Shown in pieces: positions 12,584 through 24,890 of a stretch of 64,000 bases of DNA. Origin of the DNA: Apis mellifera (lineage: Eukaryota > Arthropoda > Insecta > Hymenoptera > Apidae); contig NC_037640.1 in NCBI RefSeq assembly GCF_003254395.2, positions 6,740,289 to 6,804,288 on the forward strand, read 5' to 3'. The notes under the pieces are model-generated. The model had not been told where the DNA came from. It ran no database searches and saw only the letters and a program-made list of their open reading frames with translations. Within the stretch, counting starts at the first letter, position 1. Every line of letters begins with the position of its first letter. The position numbers and the translations under genes are program-made.

Positions 12584-12650
12584 CCGTGTCGTGGAGTGAC
12601 GGCTTATCGAAGCTCGTACGAGTGGCAGTCTCTTAAACTGTCGAGACAGT
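12578..12650. other. cluster of short inverted repeats
   Basis: At the right edge of the 176-bp duplication GAGACT (12578-12583) can pair with AGTCTC (12627-12632). Inside lie ACTCC/GGAGT (12581-12597) and the 10-bp palindrome CTCGTACGAG (12613-12622). ACTGT-CGAG-ACAGT follows at 12637-12650. The unit could fold as a multi-branched structure. Transcription is not shown. Confidence 0.4.
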
Positions 12651-13106
12651 GAACACTCTCTTTGAGCACAAACTTGAGCGTATATCCTTTACCCCGGCCA
12701 ATAGACCGGCTAATTAACAACATTAACTATAATCGTGGCTGCTCCCGCTGGAATTTCTTGTTGCTCGATGCCACGAGCCATCCTCCGCCCATTGTTCCCC
12801 TTAATTTTAACTAATTTTGAGAAACGTTGGATGGTTAATTGGAAGTGTATAAATTGCGGTGACAGGCAGTGTTTGGGGGAATAAATCGTATTATTCTCGA
12901 CTCTGATTAATCGAAGTAGGAACAAAGGATTCGTCGTTAATTCAACGATTGAGGAGTTTATAACAAAATCCATCATACAATTTTATACAATTTTGACTAA
13001 TTTGAATAATTCTTCTATCGTGTATAATTAAATTATATAATATATAATTTATCAATGTGCATGAATATATTTGAAATTTAAAAAAATTGTTTAAGTTATT
13101 AGAAGA

Positions 13107-13164
13107 TATCGATACATCTCCATACATCTTTCGAATCGATCGATATGCGATAAACTTATCGATA
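13107..13164. promoter_or_regulatory. two DRE-type TATCGATA sites 50 bp apart
   Basis: TATCGATA occurs at 13107-13114 and again at 13157-13164 (there within TTATCGATAA). In Drosophila this octamer is the core of the DREF-bound DRE found in many housekeeping promoters. Single further copies lie at 17514, 53544 and 60481, so isolated matches are near background and only the pair is notable. No start site is visible nearby. Confidence 0.25.
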
Positions 13165-14110
13165 AATTTATTGTACATCGTGTGAATTTATTATCGTTAA
13201 ATATATATGTGATAGGTAAAATTGGAAACGAGAAATCGAGGAATTGAGTTTATATCGGATCGTCCAATTAAGTAATTATGTAATCAGCTGATCCAATTCA
13301 CGTTGAATAATATGAAGTCGAATTCGTGTCGATTTCGAGTGTTAATTTCGCGCGCGATGACGGTAATAAAACGAAAGTGGATCGATATGGATGACCCATA
13401 AACCGAATAACAGTTAGTCCTCGATATGACTTTTGTTTCCGCTTGATTCTTCACTTTTCGGTCATTTTTAACATATTTCAATAAGCGAGATTTAAAGATC
13501 CATTCGTTCAACATTTATCGTTATTTCACGCTGTGAGAAATTCCGATATTACGAGTATATTTTGCAATAAATACTTCTTGGAATTTTTTATCGTAATTTT
13601 AGAAAGTTATATCGTATCTTTTTTTTTCTTCTTCTTTTTAACAATTTTTAATCTCTTCGAACTATATATAACTAGATATTTCCTTGGAATAAATTCTGGA
13701 AATAAAATTAAATAATGAAAATGTGATTCATCATACGATAATGCGTTCGTTCAATAAATGTCGTTTTCATAACTACGACTTAAGCTACTGTTCTTTAACT
13801 GCGTTCTTTCACGTTTCTTTGACTTCCCGTTAGGTCGCCACGCAATGGCATCGAGCACCGGGACATACATTCCTTGCAATAATTCTCGACGGCACATTGA
13901 AATCCTCGGTTGGAATATTTCTTCGATCCATCTATTCATCTATTCGTAACATCCATTCGTTCACTTTCTACTGTCAATATCGTGAAAATACAATTTGTTC
14001 GATAAGTAATCCTTACATTAGAAAGCAAGGAAGTTTACGAGTATCTCATTTTGTAAAATCTTCCTCCTATATTCTTTAATTAAACTTCACCATTTTTACA
14101 GATGACAAAC

Positions 14111-14130
14111 AGAGAGAGAGAGAGGGAGAG
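14111..14130 (+). repeat. (AG)n microsatellite
   Basis: About 20 bp of AG repeat with one GGG interruption. Confidence 0.9.
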
Positions 14131-15559
14131 AAAAAAGAAATTCAATTTTTAAGAATAATTGAATTTTTATATTTTCATAAATTTTCAAACTGTGTTTACG
14201 AGAGATTTAGAAAAACTCATTGTCATTTCATTAGAATGAGTCATGCTCAACGAGTCAATGGTAATAAGAAGAAAACCTGTTCTCTCTCTCTACATTATTC
14301 ATTTCACTTTCTCGCTGAATCTCAAATATAAACATCTCCAGATGTAACCGCACTTTCTCATCTCTCTCTCCCAATCGAGACTCAAAATTCCAACGCAGAA
14401 TTCTTGATCCTGTTGCGTTCGTTTAATTGGACTATGTTTAGAGTCTTTACACATTCGTTAAGAAAACGTTTATTCAACTCGTTTCGGTCGGTTAACAATA
14501 TTTCCACTTCTCCTTTCCCAAGATTTCACCCGTCGAAATTTCACGGGGTATCGTTTAATCCCGTGGCTAATCGGGAATAAGAAATTCAATCAGCGTTGCA
14601 AAGCGGCCGAAAATTAGTTTTCCCCCGAATATCGAACAGCCTCTACCCCGCCAAGGGCATTGTACCGACAACGCTCCTCCATTGCAGGTCCAACCGGCCT
14701 TTGTTCCCAGATCCTCGAGCACGTTTACGAAAACCTGACGTTTCTCGTGGAAACGCCAGAATTTATGGAGTCGGTTGCATCGAAACTAACCTATCCAAAC
14801 ACGCGTAAAATTTACGTACAAAGAGTTATCACGCCCTGTCGAAACAGAATATGACAGAGAACGTTTCAACGTTGGAAAATTTCGTGTAAAAAATTGAATT
14901 GAATATACCTTTTTTTCCTAATAAAATATTAGAAATTTAAGAAGAATTGTTGTAGGCAGATATCTCTATAAGAAAAGAATCGCTCCAAAAATTAAGGCAC
15001 AAATCATACTCTCTTTCAAAAATACTTCCACGAGGCACACACAATACATTTGCATTTGCCGAGGTCAGTTTATTCTGTCGTCTTCTCATCGCTCGATCTT
15101 CGCTTCATGAAAATTTCATGGTCCACTTTGATGGACACAGGCGAGTGGCGGGCAAGTTTCGCAAAAAGGGGAAAAATAATTCATCAACTCGTCATTTGTT
15201 CAATGCCGTTAGACCTCGTTTCAAACGTTCCACCTCGAATAGTTTCCATCCTCGTTTCGAAACGCACACAAACCTCCCTCCCTCCCCACCGATCGGTTGA
15301 TTTTTCGGAGAATAAAACACACCGTTTCACCGTTTCGACACCTGGATTACTATATCGCGGGCGCAATCGGTCGTAATGAAAGCTTTTTACCACCCCTTCC
15401 ACCGAGATAGGAAAATGCACGCGACCGCGCAAAAATATCAGTTAATGGATCGTTTCGAGCAGCGTGTCTGCTGGCCAGGATTTTATTTCAGCGAATTTTC
15501 GCGCACCAGCAAATTATTAATTTTCCTCGACGCGCCGTTACCTCGATAAAAAGGGAAAC

Positions 15560-15585
15560 GAGAGAGAGAGAGAGAGGGAGAGAGA
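15560..15585 (+). repeat. (GA)n microsatellite
   Basis: About 26 bp of GA repeat with one GGG interruption, followed by a pyrimidine-rich tract of about 50 bp. Confidence 0.92.
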
Positions 15586-17444
15586 TGCTTTTTTTTCTTT
15601 CTTCCTTTTTTCCCCTCTCCTTCTTCTTTTTCTTTTCTTCGTATTACCTCACGAACGGACGTTATTCCCCGTCTATCGGGAAACACCGCCGTAAAACGTC
15701 GTTTCTTTCGCGCGTATCGCACAAATTCGTTCAAACGAATATATATTTATCCGGTGTAAAACGTTGTGCGAAGCGATCTAACGGTTTTATAGCTGAGCTC
15801 GATATACTCTCAATGCGTTGAAAGGATTTCTCCCCTTTCATTCGTCCCATGTACCTCGAACGTGTGTTTGAATTTTTCCTAGAAATTTTGACGCTTTCTT
15901 AGGAAAAATTTATTTAGAGACGTGTATATTAATTTTTCGAATAATAAGTTTGATTTATATAACGAAATCTTCTTACGAAACGCTTCTTGACTTCTCGAAC
16001 TTTGAATGAATCGAAACACTCTGAAATCCAATTTTATCTCTTGAAAAGTTTTGATTATTATTGAAAATCGTGTAATATTTAACTTTTTAGAAATCAAATA
16101 ATTTTTAATTGATGGATTTCTTCATCATTTTACTTTCTCCTTACTTAATCAATAATAATTCTTATCGTTTTAAAAATTATATAGCGTTTATCTAAAGAAA
16201 CTATCAGAGACACGTCGTCCAATTTGTCCAATACAAAGGAATTTACTCGATCGAGCACATTCAACAACAAGTTCGAAAATGGTCTTTCCAACAAAACTCT
16301 CATAAATACTCGTGAATTATCGTCGTGACTCGGAAAAATTATGTTTGCCTATTTAAAGAGACTGTGATGGGACTGTGTATTGCCTATGGTGTCGATGAAA
16401 GTCGAGAATTATGCGGAACTATCGTTTTCCTCGCTCGGCTATCGAACGGTGGAACAATGAGCCCTGTTTGTCGATATTTCAAGGCAGTCGAATGCAAGCG
16501 GGCGACAGACTTGGAAGAGAGGCGGCCGCACGATCTGTGGATGAAATTCTGGTTTCGTGTGCCGACACGTACCGTTCCATTCGTACACTGATCTTGATTT
16601 ATAGCGTCTGATTCCACGATGCCCGTTTCTTCGATTGAAAATCGTCTTTTGCTCGCTCGAATCGATGTGGGATTTCTTGAAAAAATACGGCGAACAGAAA
16701 AGTTGGAAATCGAAAGGAATTTATGAGCTAGAGTGAAGCCTGTGTAAAGGATATTTGGTCCAGGTTATGGCATGGAAACGTAGCCGAGGATAAGGAAATG
16801 TAAGAAAAAGGGACGTTTCGATTTTTCTAAGTAAATCCGAAAAACGGCTTTCGAGAAAATTTTGCAAGAAAATTCAAATTTCGCGGAGAGAACAACTCTG
16901 ATATTGATTTTAATTCTAATTTTCGCGGGAATTAAGCCATAATTAATTTTGGAATGGAATGAAAGCCATGAAATCAAGGAAAAGAAATTTATATCAAAAG
17001 AGAAAGGAAATGTTAAGCGTTTCGATTCGTTAGTAAAATTTTGCAAAAAAAAAAAGAATGTAACTTTGTGGAGGTCTTAACTTGTATAAAAGCCACATCT
17101 AAATTTCATGGCGGCCAATCTGAACCCTAACTTTCACGAAGATCGACCTTAACTCTAACTTTAACTTTTTTTGTACACTCGTGAGATATGATGAATCGCG
17201 TAAAAGTTAGTATGATTATGATAAAATATTTGACGAGAATCGCCTTAAAAATCGGGTAAACTTCGATTTTTCTTTCTTCTCGAAACCGACCCTATCGAAA
17301 TCCGAATTGGAGAAAGAAATGAATCAAAAAAATCATCGACATCTGAAAAGTCGGGAATTTCAATGCTGTTTTAATCTGGTAACATTTTGACCGGTTTATC
17401 CCGAATTTCACGTTGAAAAAGCAGTCATCGACCTCAGTTTCAAC

Positions 17445-17466
17445 ATACACACATACACACACACAC
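17445..17466 (+). repeat. (CA)n microsatellite
   Basis: About 22 bp of CA repeat with two CATA interruptions. Confidence 0.9.
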
Positions 17467-18260
17467 CGAGGTTGACTCGAGGTTAACTATCGACGAAGGC
17501 AATGTGCAAGGTCTATCGATATTTCGACTCGGTCTCGTGCACATCGAACGACAATATTTGACGTTTGACGGAGGATCCATCACGGACCCGTGCTCTATGA
17601 TAGCCAGATTTTATGCACTGCCGCGCATTCCAGCTTTCACCTGCTTCCTGGCCGCGTTGTAATCGTAGGTGCGTCGACGTCGTCGCCCACTCCAATGATC
17701 GATGGTTGCCACAGTGTTATGCCGACCGTTAAACGGATAACGATGTGTGAATTTCGCATTTGCGCGAAAGTGTTATTCACTGTTTCTCGCGAAACGAATA
17801 TTTTCTCGTCAAGTTTTAATTTTTATTCGTGCGGAGCAGATATAATCTCTCCGCAACTTTCGTCGACGATTCTTCATTAAACGTTTTCGAAATTTATAAT
17901 TGGATTTCTTATAATTGGAAAGTTTTTTTCCAACCTGATGAATAATATTTCTCCATAATTGACTTTTCCACGTTCGTGAAAAGATCGTTCATTGCTCAAA
18001 TTCTCGAAAGAATTCGAATTATTAACCAACCAATCGGATGGAAAACGGATCCACTTTTCATACGTAACCATTTAAAAACCGCAACACAATCCCAACGCGT
18101 TCGTGTTACTTTAAACTGATCGATCGCGGTTCGGGATGGCCCCGCTAGTCAATTTAATCACCGTAAAACTGTTGTCGCCACGGCACGATCGAAATCGAAT
18201 CGATGGTCGTCATCAGTTTTCCCAATATGCGACTGGGGTTAACCGCGCCCGTGTTCGTAT
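17467..18260. other. GC-richer noncoding island
   Basis: No gene is supported. The DNA at 17560-17770 and 18120-18260 is richer in GC than its surround. It includes a DRE-type octamer at 17514-17521 and a CCGTT-A-AACGG inverted repeat near 17727. The frames at 17.5-17.9 kb are open on both strands. Confidence 0.5.
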
Positions 18261-18264
18261 TTCG

Positions 18265-18330
18265 TATATAAAGTGGGTGGGGCGCGATTACGCCCTCATT
18301 TGCGCCGATTTTCATCGTTTCTACGGGACA
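18265..18330 (+). promoter_or_regulatory. candidate TATA/Inr core promoter
   Basis: TATAAA starts at 18267 within TATATAAAG. TCATTT at 18296-18301 matches the arthropod initiator TCAKTY. Taking the A at 18298 as +1, TATAAA begins exactly at -31, the usual arthropod spacing. GGACA at 18326-18330 fits the DPE consensus RGWYV, one base downstream of the ideal +28. The elements sit in a GC-rich island (18120-18420) with GGGTGGGGCGCG between TATA and Inr. The first downstream ATG (18399) opens only 36 codons, so any product is unidentified. It may be chance. Confidence 0.3.
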
Positions 18331-21300
18331 AAAGGCCGCCCCGTGGATCCGAGCCTCGTAATTTTCACTTTCCACGACGCTGGAGGGGCCGTGGAACGAT
18401 GCCACATATCACTGGTAACTGGATGAAAGTGCAAATGAAGAGAAAGGGGATTTCGCCTGAAAATTCTTCCCGCGAAAAAAAGCCAAATTCTGCTCCCGAT
18501 CTCTGAAATTCCGTGTGGATTACCATTGGCTTTGCCTTTTGCTGGGAATTAAGGAAATCTTTGGATCAACTTCTCGCCATCCCAATCTTTTTGCTATTTT
18601 TGCTTCCTGTATTTGACTTTGGTGTTTTATTTATTTCGTCGACGAAAAATTGTAACATTTGAAAATTTTTCTCGAGGGAAGGTTCTTCAAAATTCAGACT
18701 CTTATTTGGTAGTCGTTTACAACGAGACTTTTTATTCAATTGGGTCAAGGAAATTTTTGGAGAATTGTTATTGGATCTTTTGGTGTTTTACGATGAATAG
18801 AATTTTGGATCTTCGATATTCGTGAATCGGCTTGATTTTTATAATAGACAAATTTTTAATATGTTTTCATTAATGATCAGGCAAGTTTTAAAACTCGAAT
18901 ATTTTGTGACAAAAATTAAAAGCAAATATTTAAAGTTTACTTTCGAAGAATTATTTTAATCCATTGATTATAAATAATTCAGCAACGGATGAACACGATT
19001 CTATTATTCTTCTTCTTTTCTTGAAAAATCAAGTCATATCTCACTCGATTGTACAATTGTCGTCACGATTTTGAACATTGTTCCTTTCAAAAGCGGAACG
19101 AAATTCAAATTATTCGGATCTTTGATCCGTGTCAAGTGGTTCGCAAATAATTTCTATAACAGCCACGGCGAAATGTTAAATAAAAAGGTGGAAGGGGGGA
19201 AAAAAACCAACGAACGCGGAGAGTCTAATGGAATCAGGAATCCAGGTCAAGATCTCTTCACCTTATTCCTCCAGTCCAAATTTAAATGCACTCCCTATCC
19301 GCGCGATACTTCCTTTCCTTCCTTCCTTCCTCTCCTCGCAAATTTCCTTACCAAAGTAAGTGGCAAGACCCCATCAAAAGATGGAAATGCCTTAGTGTTG
19401 CGCTCGGGTATTAATCGTTGGTTTCCGGCAAAAGTTGGTTACAATTGTTTCCGATTACTTCAAGCAACTCTCGTTGCACTTTGGAACGAGAAATTCTCTC
19501 TCCCTCTCTTTCGCGAAATAATTGCTTCTCCTATCTTATAAATTATAATCCTCCAAAAAATTTTGATAGATTTTTCATTGGAGAGGATATCCTTCGAGCT
19601 CGTTAATTTTTAGAACTTGATTTCTCTTCTTTTTAATTATTCTTGATAATGTTTACGATTACATTATCATAATGTATTCATATTTTTTTTCTTTTTTTTT
19701 GCAATAAGGAAGATTCCTTGCAAAAATTCTTAACTCTTTTTCTTATATTCTACAATTAAACTTTCTAATCTTTCATTTACAATATTAAAATTGTAAGCAA
19801 AGGAGGATATGCGTATACCAACGCATAAAATGTAAATTGCAAATAAATTGGCGAAATTCAGCGAGCTACAATATTTTCAAATTATCTTGTAATGTTTTAT
19901 TCTCACGACAACGGTACCATCTTCAGTCACGGCGCGCATAAAGCTTTCGATTCTTGGGCAAGCTGTAAAAACACGCGAAGAATATTTTCGCAGGCAAGTG
20001 TAACACGATGCTTCGAATTCTTCCGTGTCCCTGCTCACGAACAAGTGCTTCTTCGCCTCGTAAAGTAGCAATTCGTCCCCGCGAGAATTCTTCCTGTCAC
20101 GTTGTTGCACAGACGTATCGTTGTTCGCTTAACAACACTCCATGTCCAACTTCTTTTAAATAACGTTCTCCCTTAAACGGAGCCACGGAATGTTCCACTT
20201 TTACAATTATTTCCAATTATTCTCTGGCGGGAGAAGAGGTCGTTCAAACCTGTTTTCAAGTTTCAATAAATCTCAGCTTTATTCCTTTTGTTCCGACGAT
20301 GGTCATTGCAATTTTCTTTTCTGTGCCAATAAGTCTTGTAAATTTTGTCTCTTCGCTATCTCGTTTCTTTTTTTTTTATTGTGTTCCAATGGTGGATTTT
20401 TATCGTTGAAAATTGCAACACGGTTTCGCTTTTTCGATAAAAGGGACAAATATTTTTAGATTGATTTAAATCTTGGTTTTTAGAAAATAAATAGAATCTT
20501 AAAGATTGTATAATTTAAGCCTACGAAAAACTAAAGCTTGAGGCTTCGAAGGAAAATAATTTAACCAAGCTTTTATTTTATGACTGATTATTGTTACGAA
20601 ACCTTAAAATTAAATACTTATTATGATCTTTCTTCATTATCTCTAAAATTAACTCTCCAAAAGCGTCCTATATTTTCATGAATATTCCTCTCGAAATACA
20701 AAGTATATTCAATTCGAATCTTTTCCATATCCTAATATTTTTATCACCACCATTGTATCTTCGAGAAAACTGTTTTTGAAATTTCTCAAGCGTCTCAACA
20801 TCCGACGAAAAAAAAAGAAGTCTCTCCGCGCCCATAAACGAGCTACTTGCGCAAGGCACATTTGTTACTCCCGAACTTGGGAAATCTTCCATTAATCAAT
20901 TGTCCACCGTTGGCCGGATAATTTGCAACTTGGCTCCTAAATTCGAAGCCCGATTCGAAGCGGTTCCACGTTCGTGTGTGTCCCGTCTTCTTCGTCCTGT
21001 TGCACCGCCAACTTTCGACCGTGATAACACCGGAAGATAAATGAAACGACAACCGAGGCCGAGGGGATTTGGCGAAACTTTTCGCGACTTCGCTCGCGTC
21101 GAAAGCTCCCCCATTTGAAACGGTCACGGTCAAAGCAAAACCCGAACGAAAGCCCGCGGACTCTGCCCGCTGTTTTAACTCCTAATGGGCCTGCAATCAT
21201 GTTGATTTATCTGTTTTTTTTTTTCGAGCTCGAAATTCTCGACGAAATTGATGTGCACCGCCTCATTCATCCCTCGTCATACGTTTTTGGAATGGGACAG

Positions 21301-22818
21301 GTTTTTAAAATAAGAGGAATGAAATTCGATGGTTTGCTGATCGAACGTAATATTAAATTGAGTGAAATTTCTTAGTATTAATTTTTCGATTCTTTTCGAT
21401 CTCTCAAAAATTCCCAATTATCTATTTTTTCTATTTCAAGTATAAAAAGCTTTCCTAAATATCTCAAAATATATTCGACTATTGCTCGACTATAAGTAAA
21501 CAAGAAACGTCTGTAAATCAGAAATGATTATTTAAGTTTCACGTTACATTTTTGTACATACGAATCCTAAAAATTTTCCAGATCCATTCAAGAAAAATGT
21601 AAATATTTTTCGCGTGAGAAAGTAATCGAAGAAGATTAGAAAGGACGGGTAGTAAGTTTTTTTTCTCTTTCTTCCCTCTCGTTAAAACAAAAAAAAAGAT
21701 TAATTCGACGAATGGCCGCGATACGATTTCGTTTTCGAGACGGAAGAAAAATTAACGATAATCCGGTGGGTCGTATATACGGTGTTTGATTAATCGAGAG
21801 AAATCAAGGGCGGGCGCAAGAAAACTTGTCCGATGATTTATCGTTTTGTACACCGGTTTTGTAAAGGATAATAGAATCAGAAATTTCTTTCCCTCGTCTC
21901 GAAAACGAGCGTATACGCGCGGGAATTCCTGCGCGCGATAAACGATGCCATTGTTCCGAATGATATACAAGTTTTTGTTCGAGACTTGGCCGAGGTTCCC
22001 TTCGTGTAATTTCTCCGCTTCTTTCTTCTATCCAAGTTCATCGCGGCTGTAATTAGAGTTATACACGTCTCGAAAAGATGCGGCCACGGGATTTACATCC
22101 AGCTATTATAACTGCTTGTTTCGTAATGGTTAAACTAGTTTCGAGTTCAGTCCTTGTCGATGCTAAAACTCCTCCTCGCTTCTCACAACAAGAACTCGAT
22201 TCGAAGTATTTTTAATAACGTTTTGTTCGAAACTTTCCAAGGATTTCGCGCGTGAAAAATTCGAGAAATTCTAAGGGAACACGATCGTAACAGTTCAATC
22301 AATAAATTTTAAATATTAGTTTATTCGTGATATGATCGATAATATTTAACAAATTTTATTCTTTCAACCTCTTTATAATTCCTAATATTAATTTAAACGT
22401 TACGATTATGTAAAAGAGACAGATTATACGTAATTGCAACAAACAAATTGGTCGTTTCCTCGGTCCATTCTGGGTTCAATTTCGCGTGTTTTAAATTAAT
22501 CTTTACACCTCTATCTATAAATTTGTGAAATTCGCGAAATATTTCTCTCTCTCGAGTAAATCTCTCCCGGTCAACGGCGTGCCCGTAAAATCACAATTAA
22601 TTTAAAGTTAGCTCAGAGGCTCGAGGTAACCTCTGCGCATCAAGGTTCCATTAATTTCGCAAATGAGACTGGGAATTCTCGATTTTTTCCGACTCGCGAG
22701 GCACAATTTATCGAAACACAAGCGTACATTATTTTTTAATCTTTCAATTTTCAAATTATCTCGCAATTTGTGATTGTATAAATTGATTACGATGGTTGTT
22801 AAAATATTATTTCTTGCC
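18331..22818. other. noncoding segment
   Basis: No gene is supported. A 156-codon frame at 19071-19541 and GC-rich overlapping frames on the minus strand at 20.9-21.2 kb show no domain. A short CAGAGG...CCTCTG inverted repeat lies near 22615-22638. Confidence 0.55.
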
Positions 22819-22843
22819 TTTTTTTTCTTTTTTTTTTTTTTTT
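22819..22843 (+). repeat. T-rich homopolymer run
   Basis: Twenty-five bases of T with one C. It lies about 12 bp left of the folded element at 22856-22954, so on the minus strand it forms an A tail after that element. Confidence 0.93.
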
Positions 22844-22855
22844 ATATATATTTGC

Positions 22856-22954
22856 CTCGTGGTGCAGTATCTCATAGACGAGCTAAAGGTCTCTTCGTTA
22901 AAGGTTAACGAAATGGCAAGGCGCATTGAAAACTTCGTAGCGAAGTAAGACCTT
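22856..22954. other. multi-hairpin folded element next to an A/T tract
   Basis: CTCGT (22856-22860) pairs with ACGAG (22878-22882). AAGGTCT (22886-22892) pairs with AGACCTT (22948-22954) and encloses two perfect hairpins: TTCGTTAA-AGG-TTAACGAA (22894-22912) and ACTTCG-TAG-CGAAGT (22932-22946). This makes a compact three-way junction beside a first stem. TGGTGCAGT near 22861 loosely resembles a tRNA A box, but no proper B box follows, so it is not called a tRNA. Read on the minus strand, a structured head is followed by an A-rich tail, as in a small-RNA-derived retroposon. No target-site duplication was recognised. Confidence 0.4.
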
Positions 22955-23787
22955 AGATTCTGCTGGCAATTCTCTCCGCCTCTATAAATATAAGTTCAAA
23001 AGAAAACTGTCCACGCGTGTTTCTAATTTAATTTCGGTACCTTCCTTTGTGAAGGAAGATTTAACACTGCAGTTTGTCAACGTTCGAGAACCTCTTTGTA
23101 GTTTATTATTTTAATAGAACGGCAGCGTTTTTTAATGAACGATATTTAATTAAATCCATCCACCCCGTGTTCGATGCGAATTCTAAAGTAATTCCAGCAG
23201 AAGCTTATTATATACACTCTCGTTATTGATCGAATTTAGCCATCCTATATTGCAACGATTAATTTCCCTACGATAATTCTATTTGTATCTTTCATCAAAA
23301 TTATTACGAAAATTCTTTTTTAACCTTTTCTGAACATGAATTATTTTCAATTCGTAAATTTTTCCATAATTCAATAACACGACAATTATTCTACTTAAAA
23401 ATATTCTCACACTGTTGCAACATTGTATACGTCTCTTCATCCTCATTCTCACAATTTTTGAATCTTTAATTCCATTCCTCGAGCTCCATCATCTCGATAA
23501 AATTTTCAAAAACCAGATCATCCTTCGTTCAAAGGAATTATACGTCGTTCTAATTAAATTTTACGAATACATCCATTCCTTCATCTTCATAATTTCGCTT
23601 CGTCTTAAAAGATCCTTTAAAACGTTTCTATATTCGAATGTCTTACTTTATCTTCTCTCTCTGCTAATCATCCGTGTGTGCGTAAAAGATTAAAAGATCT
23701 TCGATCCTCCGTCACGAGAGAGAGAGACGCGCGCTGTTACGATTCATTTGGTATTCTTCCAGCAGGCGGCCAAGTGTCTAGGGATGG

Positions 23788-23828
23788 CGGGCTTTTAAAA
23801 TAGACCAAGCCCGGGCTTCGAAAGCCGG
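23788..23828. other. two mutually exclusive stem-loops
   Basis: CGGGCTT (23788-23794) pairs perfectly with AAGCCCG (23807-23813). The overlapping CCGGGCTT (23811-23818) pairs with AAGCCGG (23822-23828) with one bulged G. Both stems use the CCCG around 23810-23813, which is also the centre of the 12-bp palindrome AAGCCCGGGCTT (23807-23818). Only one fold can exist at a time. Confidence 0.4.
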
Positions 23829-24663
23829 TGTTCTAAGAAGTCGAGAAACTTTTCGAAAGGATCCATGGAATCCGCGTTTGCCTCGCAGGACCATAACTTC
23901 TCTGTCCCTGATGTATGAAACCCGACGAAACTAGCGATCTTTGAAATTTATTTAGTCCCTTCCCCCTCCCCCTCTGGTTCGAGTAGAGCGAATAGATTCG
24001 AGGAGAGAGAAAGTGGATCCGCGTAAATCTTTCGCCGGGAAAAATATCGGGCTGTCTCGAAAAACTTCTTTTCGTTATCCGCACGTGCAGTTTCGAGATC
24101 CTAGAATTTTTTTGTAACTTTCAGTTAAGTAGTGACACTAAGCTCCTAATTAGAAAGTTAATAAATCACGAGATTGATCAGATCATACGTAGACTCTTTT
24201 ACTTTTTTACAATTGCGAGCATTATAATTTTCCGTAAGAAAATTCTCGTTTCTTTGAATTCTCAGTGACACGATTATTTTAAATAAATTGTAGGTAAATT
24301 GTTCGTCGTAGGAAAAAATATTTTACGCAAAACCAAGTTTCTTTCACGTGGACAATTTTTGAAGAACGCGCCAAGTTTAAATTTCCTTTCCTAATTGCAA
24401 TCTTTTATCTTAACACGCGCTAATCGATCCAAATTATTATTCTTTAAAACAAAAACTTATTAAACGTTAAAAAATTATTATTTTAAAAGATATATATACG
24501 TACCATAAAACTTATTACTCGTATGGATAAGAGACACGCAAAGTGGTACTACTTTGTTCATGCTTTCCCTAATAAAATTTTATGGACAATAAAATATCGT
24601 TGAAGTATATACACGATCTCCATTTTAGTAGGGAAATGGTATTGTATGAAGGAAAATTTTGGA

Positions 24664-24890
24664 TGGATCGCGGACGAGATGGGATCTAAGTGGATCGCGG
24701 GTGACTGGATACGGAACATCCGCGTGGCAAATCGGGCGGGCCGAAAGTTTTCGCGACAGCGAGTCGCATCGTTGTAATTTCAATTTCGCTCGATTCAATG
24801 ATTCGTAAACAATGATACGGCTTTATCGCGCGAGCCCTGGAATGAATACATTATGCATGAGAGGGACAGGGTTCCATTGTTCCGCGACAA
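24664..24890. promoter_or_regulatory. candidate enhancer-like motif cluster
   Basis: A directly repeated TGGATCGCGG (24664-24673, 24691-24700) is followed by a GCGAC-AGCGA-GTCGC hairpin (24753-24767). Next come GTAAACAATG (24805-24814, a forkhead core overlapping a SOX-type ACAATG), ATTATGCAT (24850-24858, POU/octamer-like) and CCATTGTT (24874-24881, SOX-like). These motif classes are known for forkhead, POU and SOX proteins. Their co-occurrence in about 80 bp of noncoding DNA suggests an enhancer, but this is inference. Confidence 0.25.

Larger units (their letters stand above)
12651..17440. other. noncoding segment, strongly AT-rich in parts
   Basis: No gene is supported. It contains the paired DRE-type sites at 13.1 kb, GA repeats at 14.1 and 15.56 kb, and AT-rich DNA. 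Open frames are short and overlap. Confidence 0.55.

Noticed and set aside
19071..19541. 156-codon plus-strand frame
   Set aside because: No domain, repetitive Ser/Phe/Leu segments from CTTCC-type simple sequence.
22851..22925. tRNA-like 5' part (GCCTCGT...TGGTGCAGT)
   Set aside because: No matching acceptor 3' strand and no GGTTCRANYCC-type B box, so not a tRNA gene.
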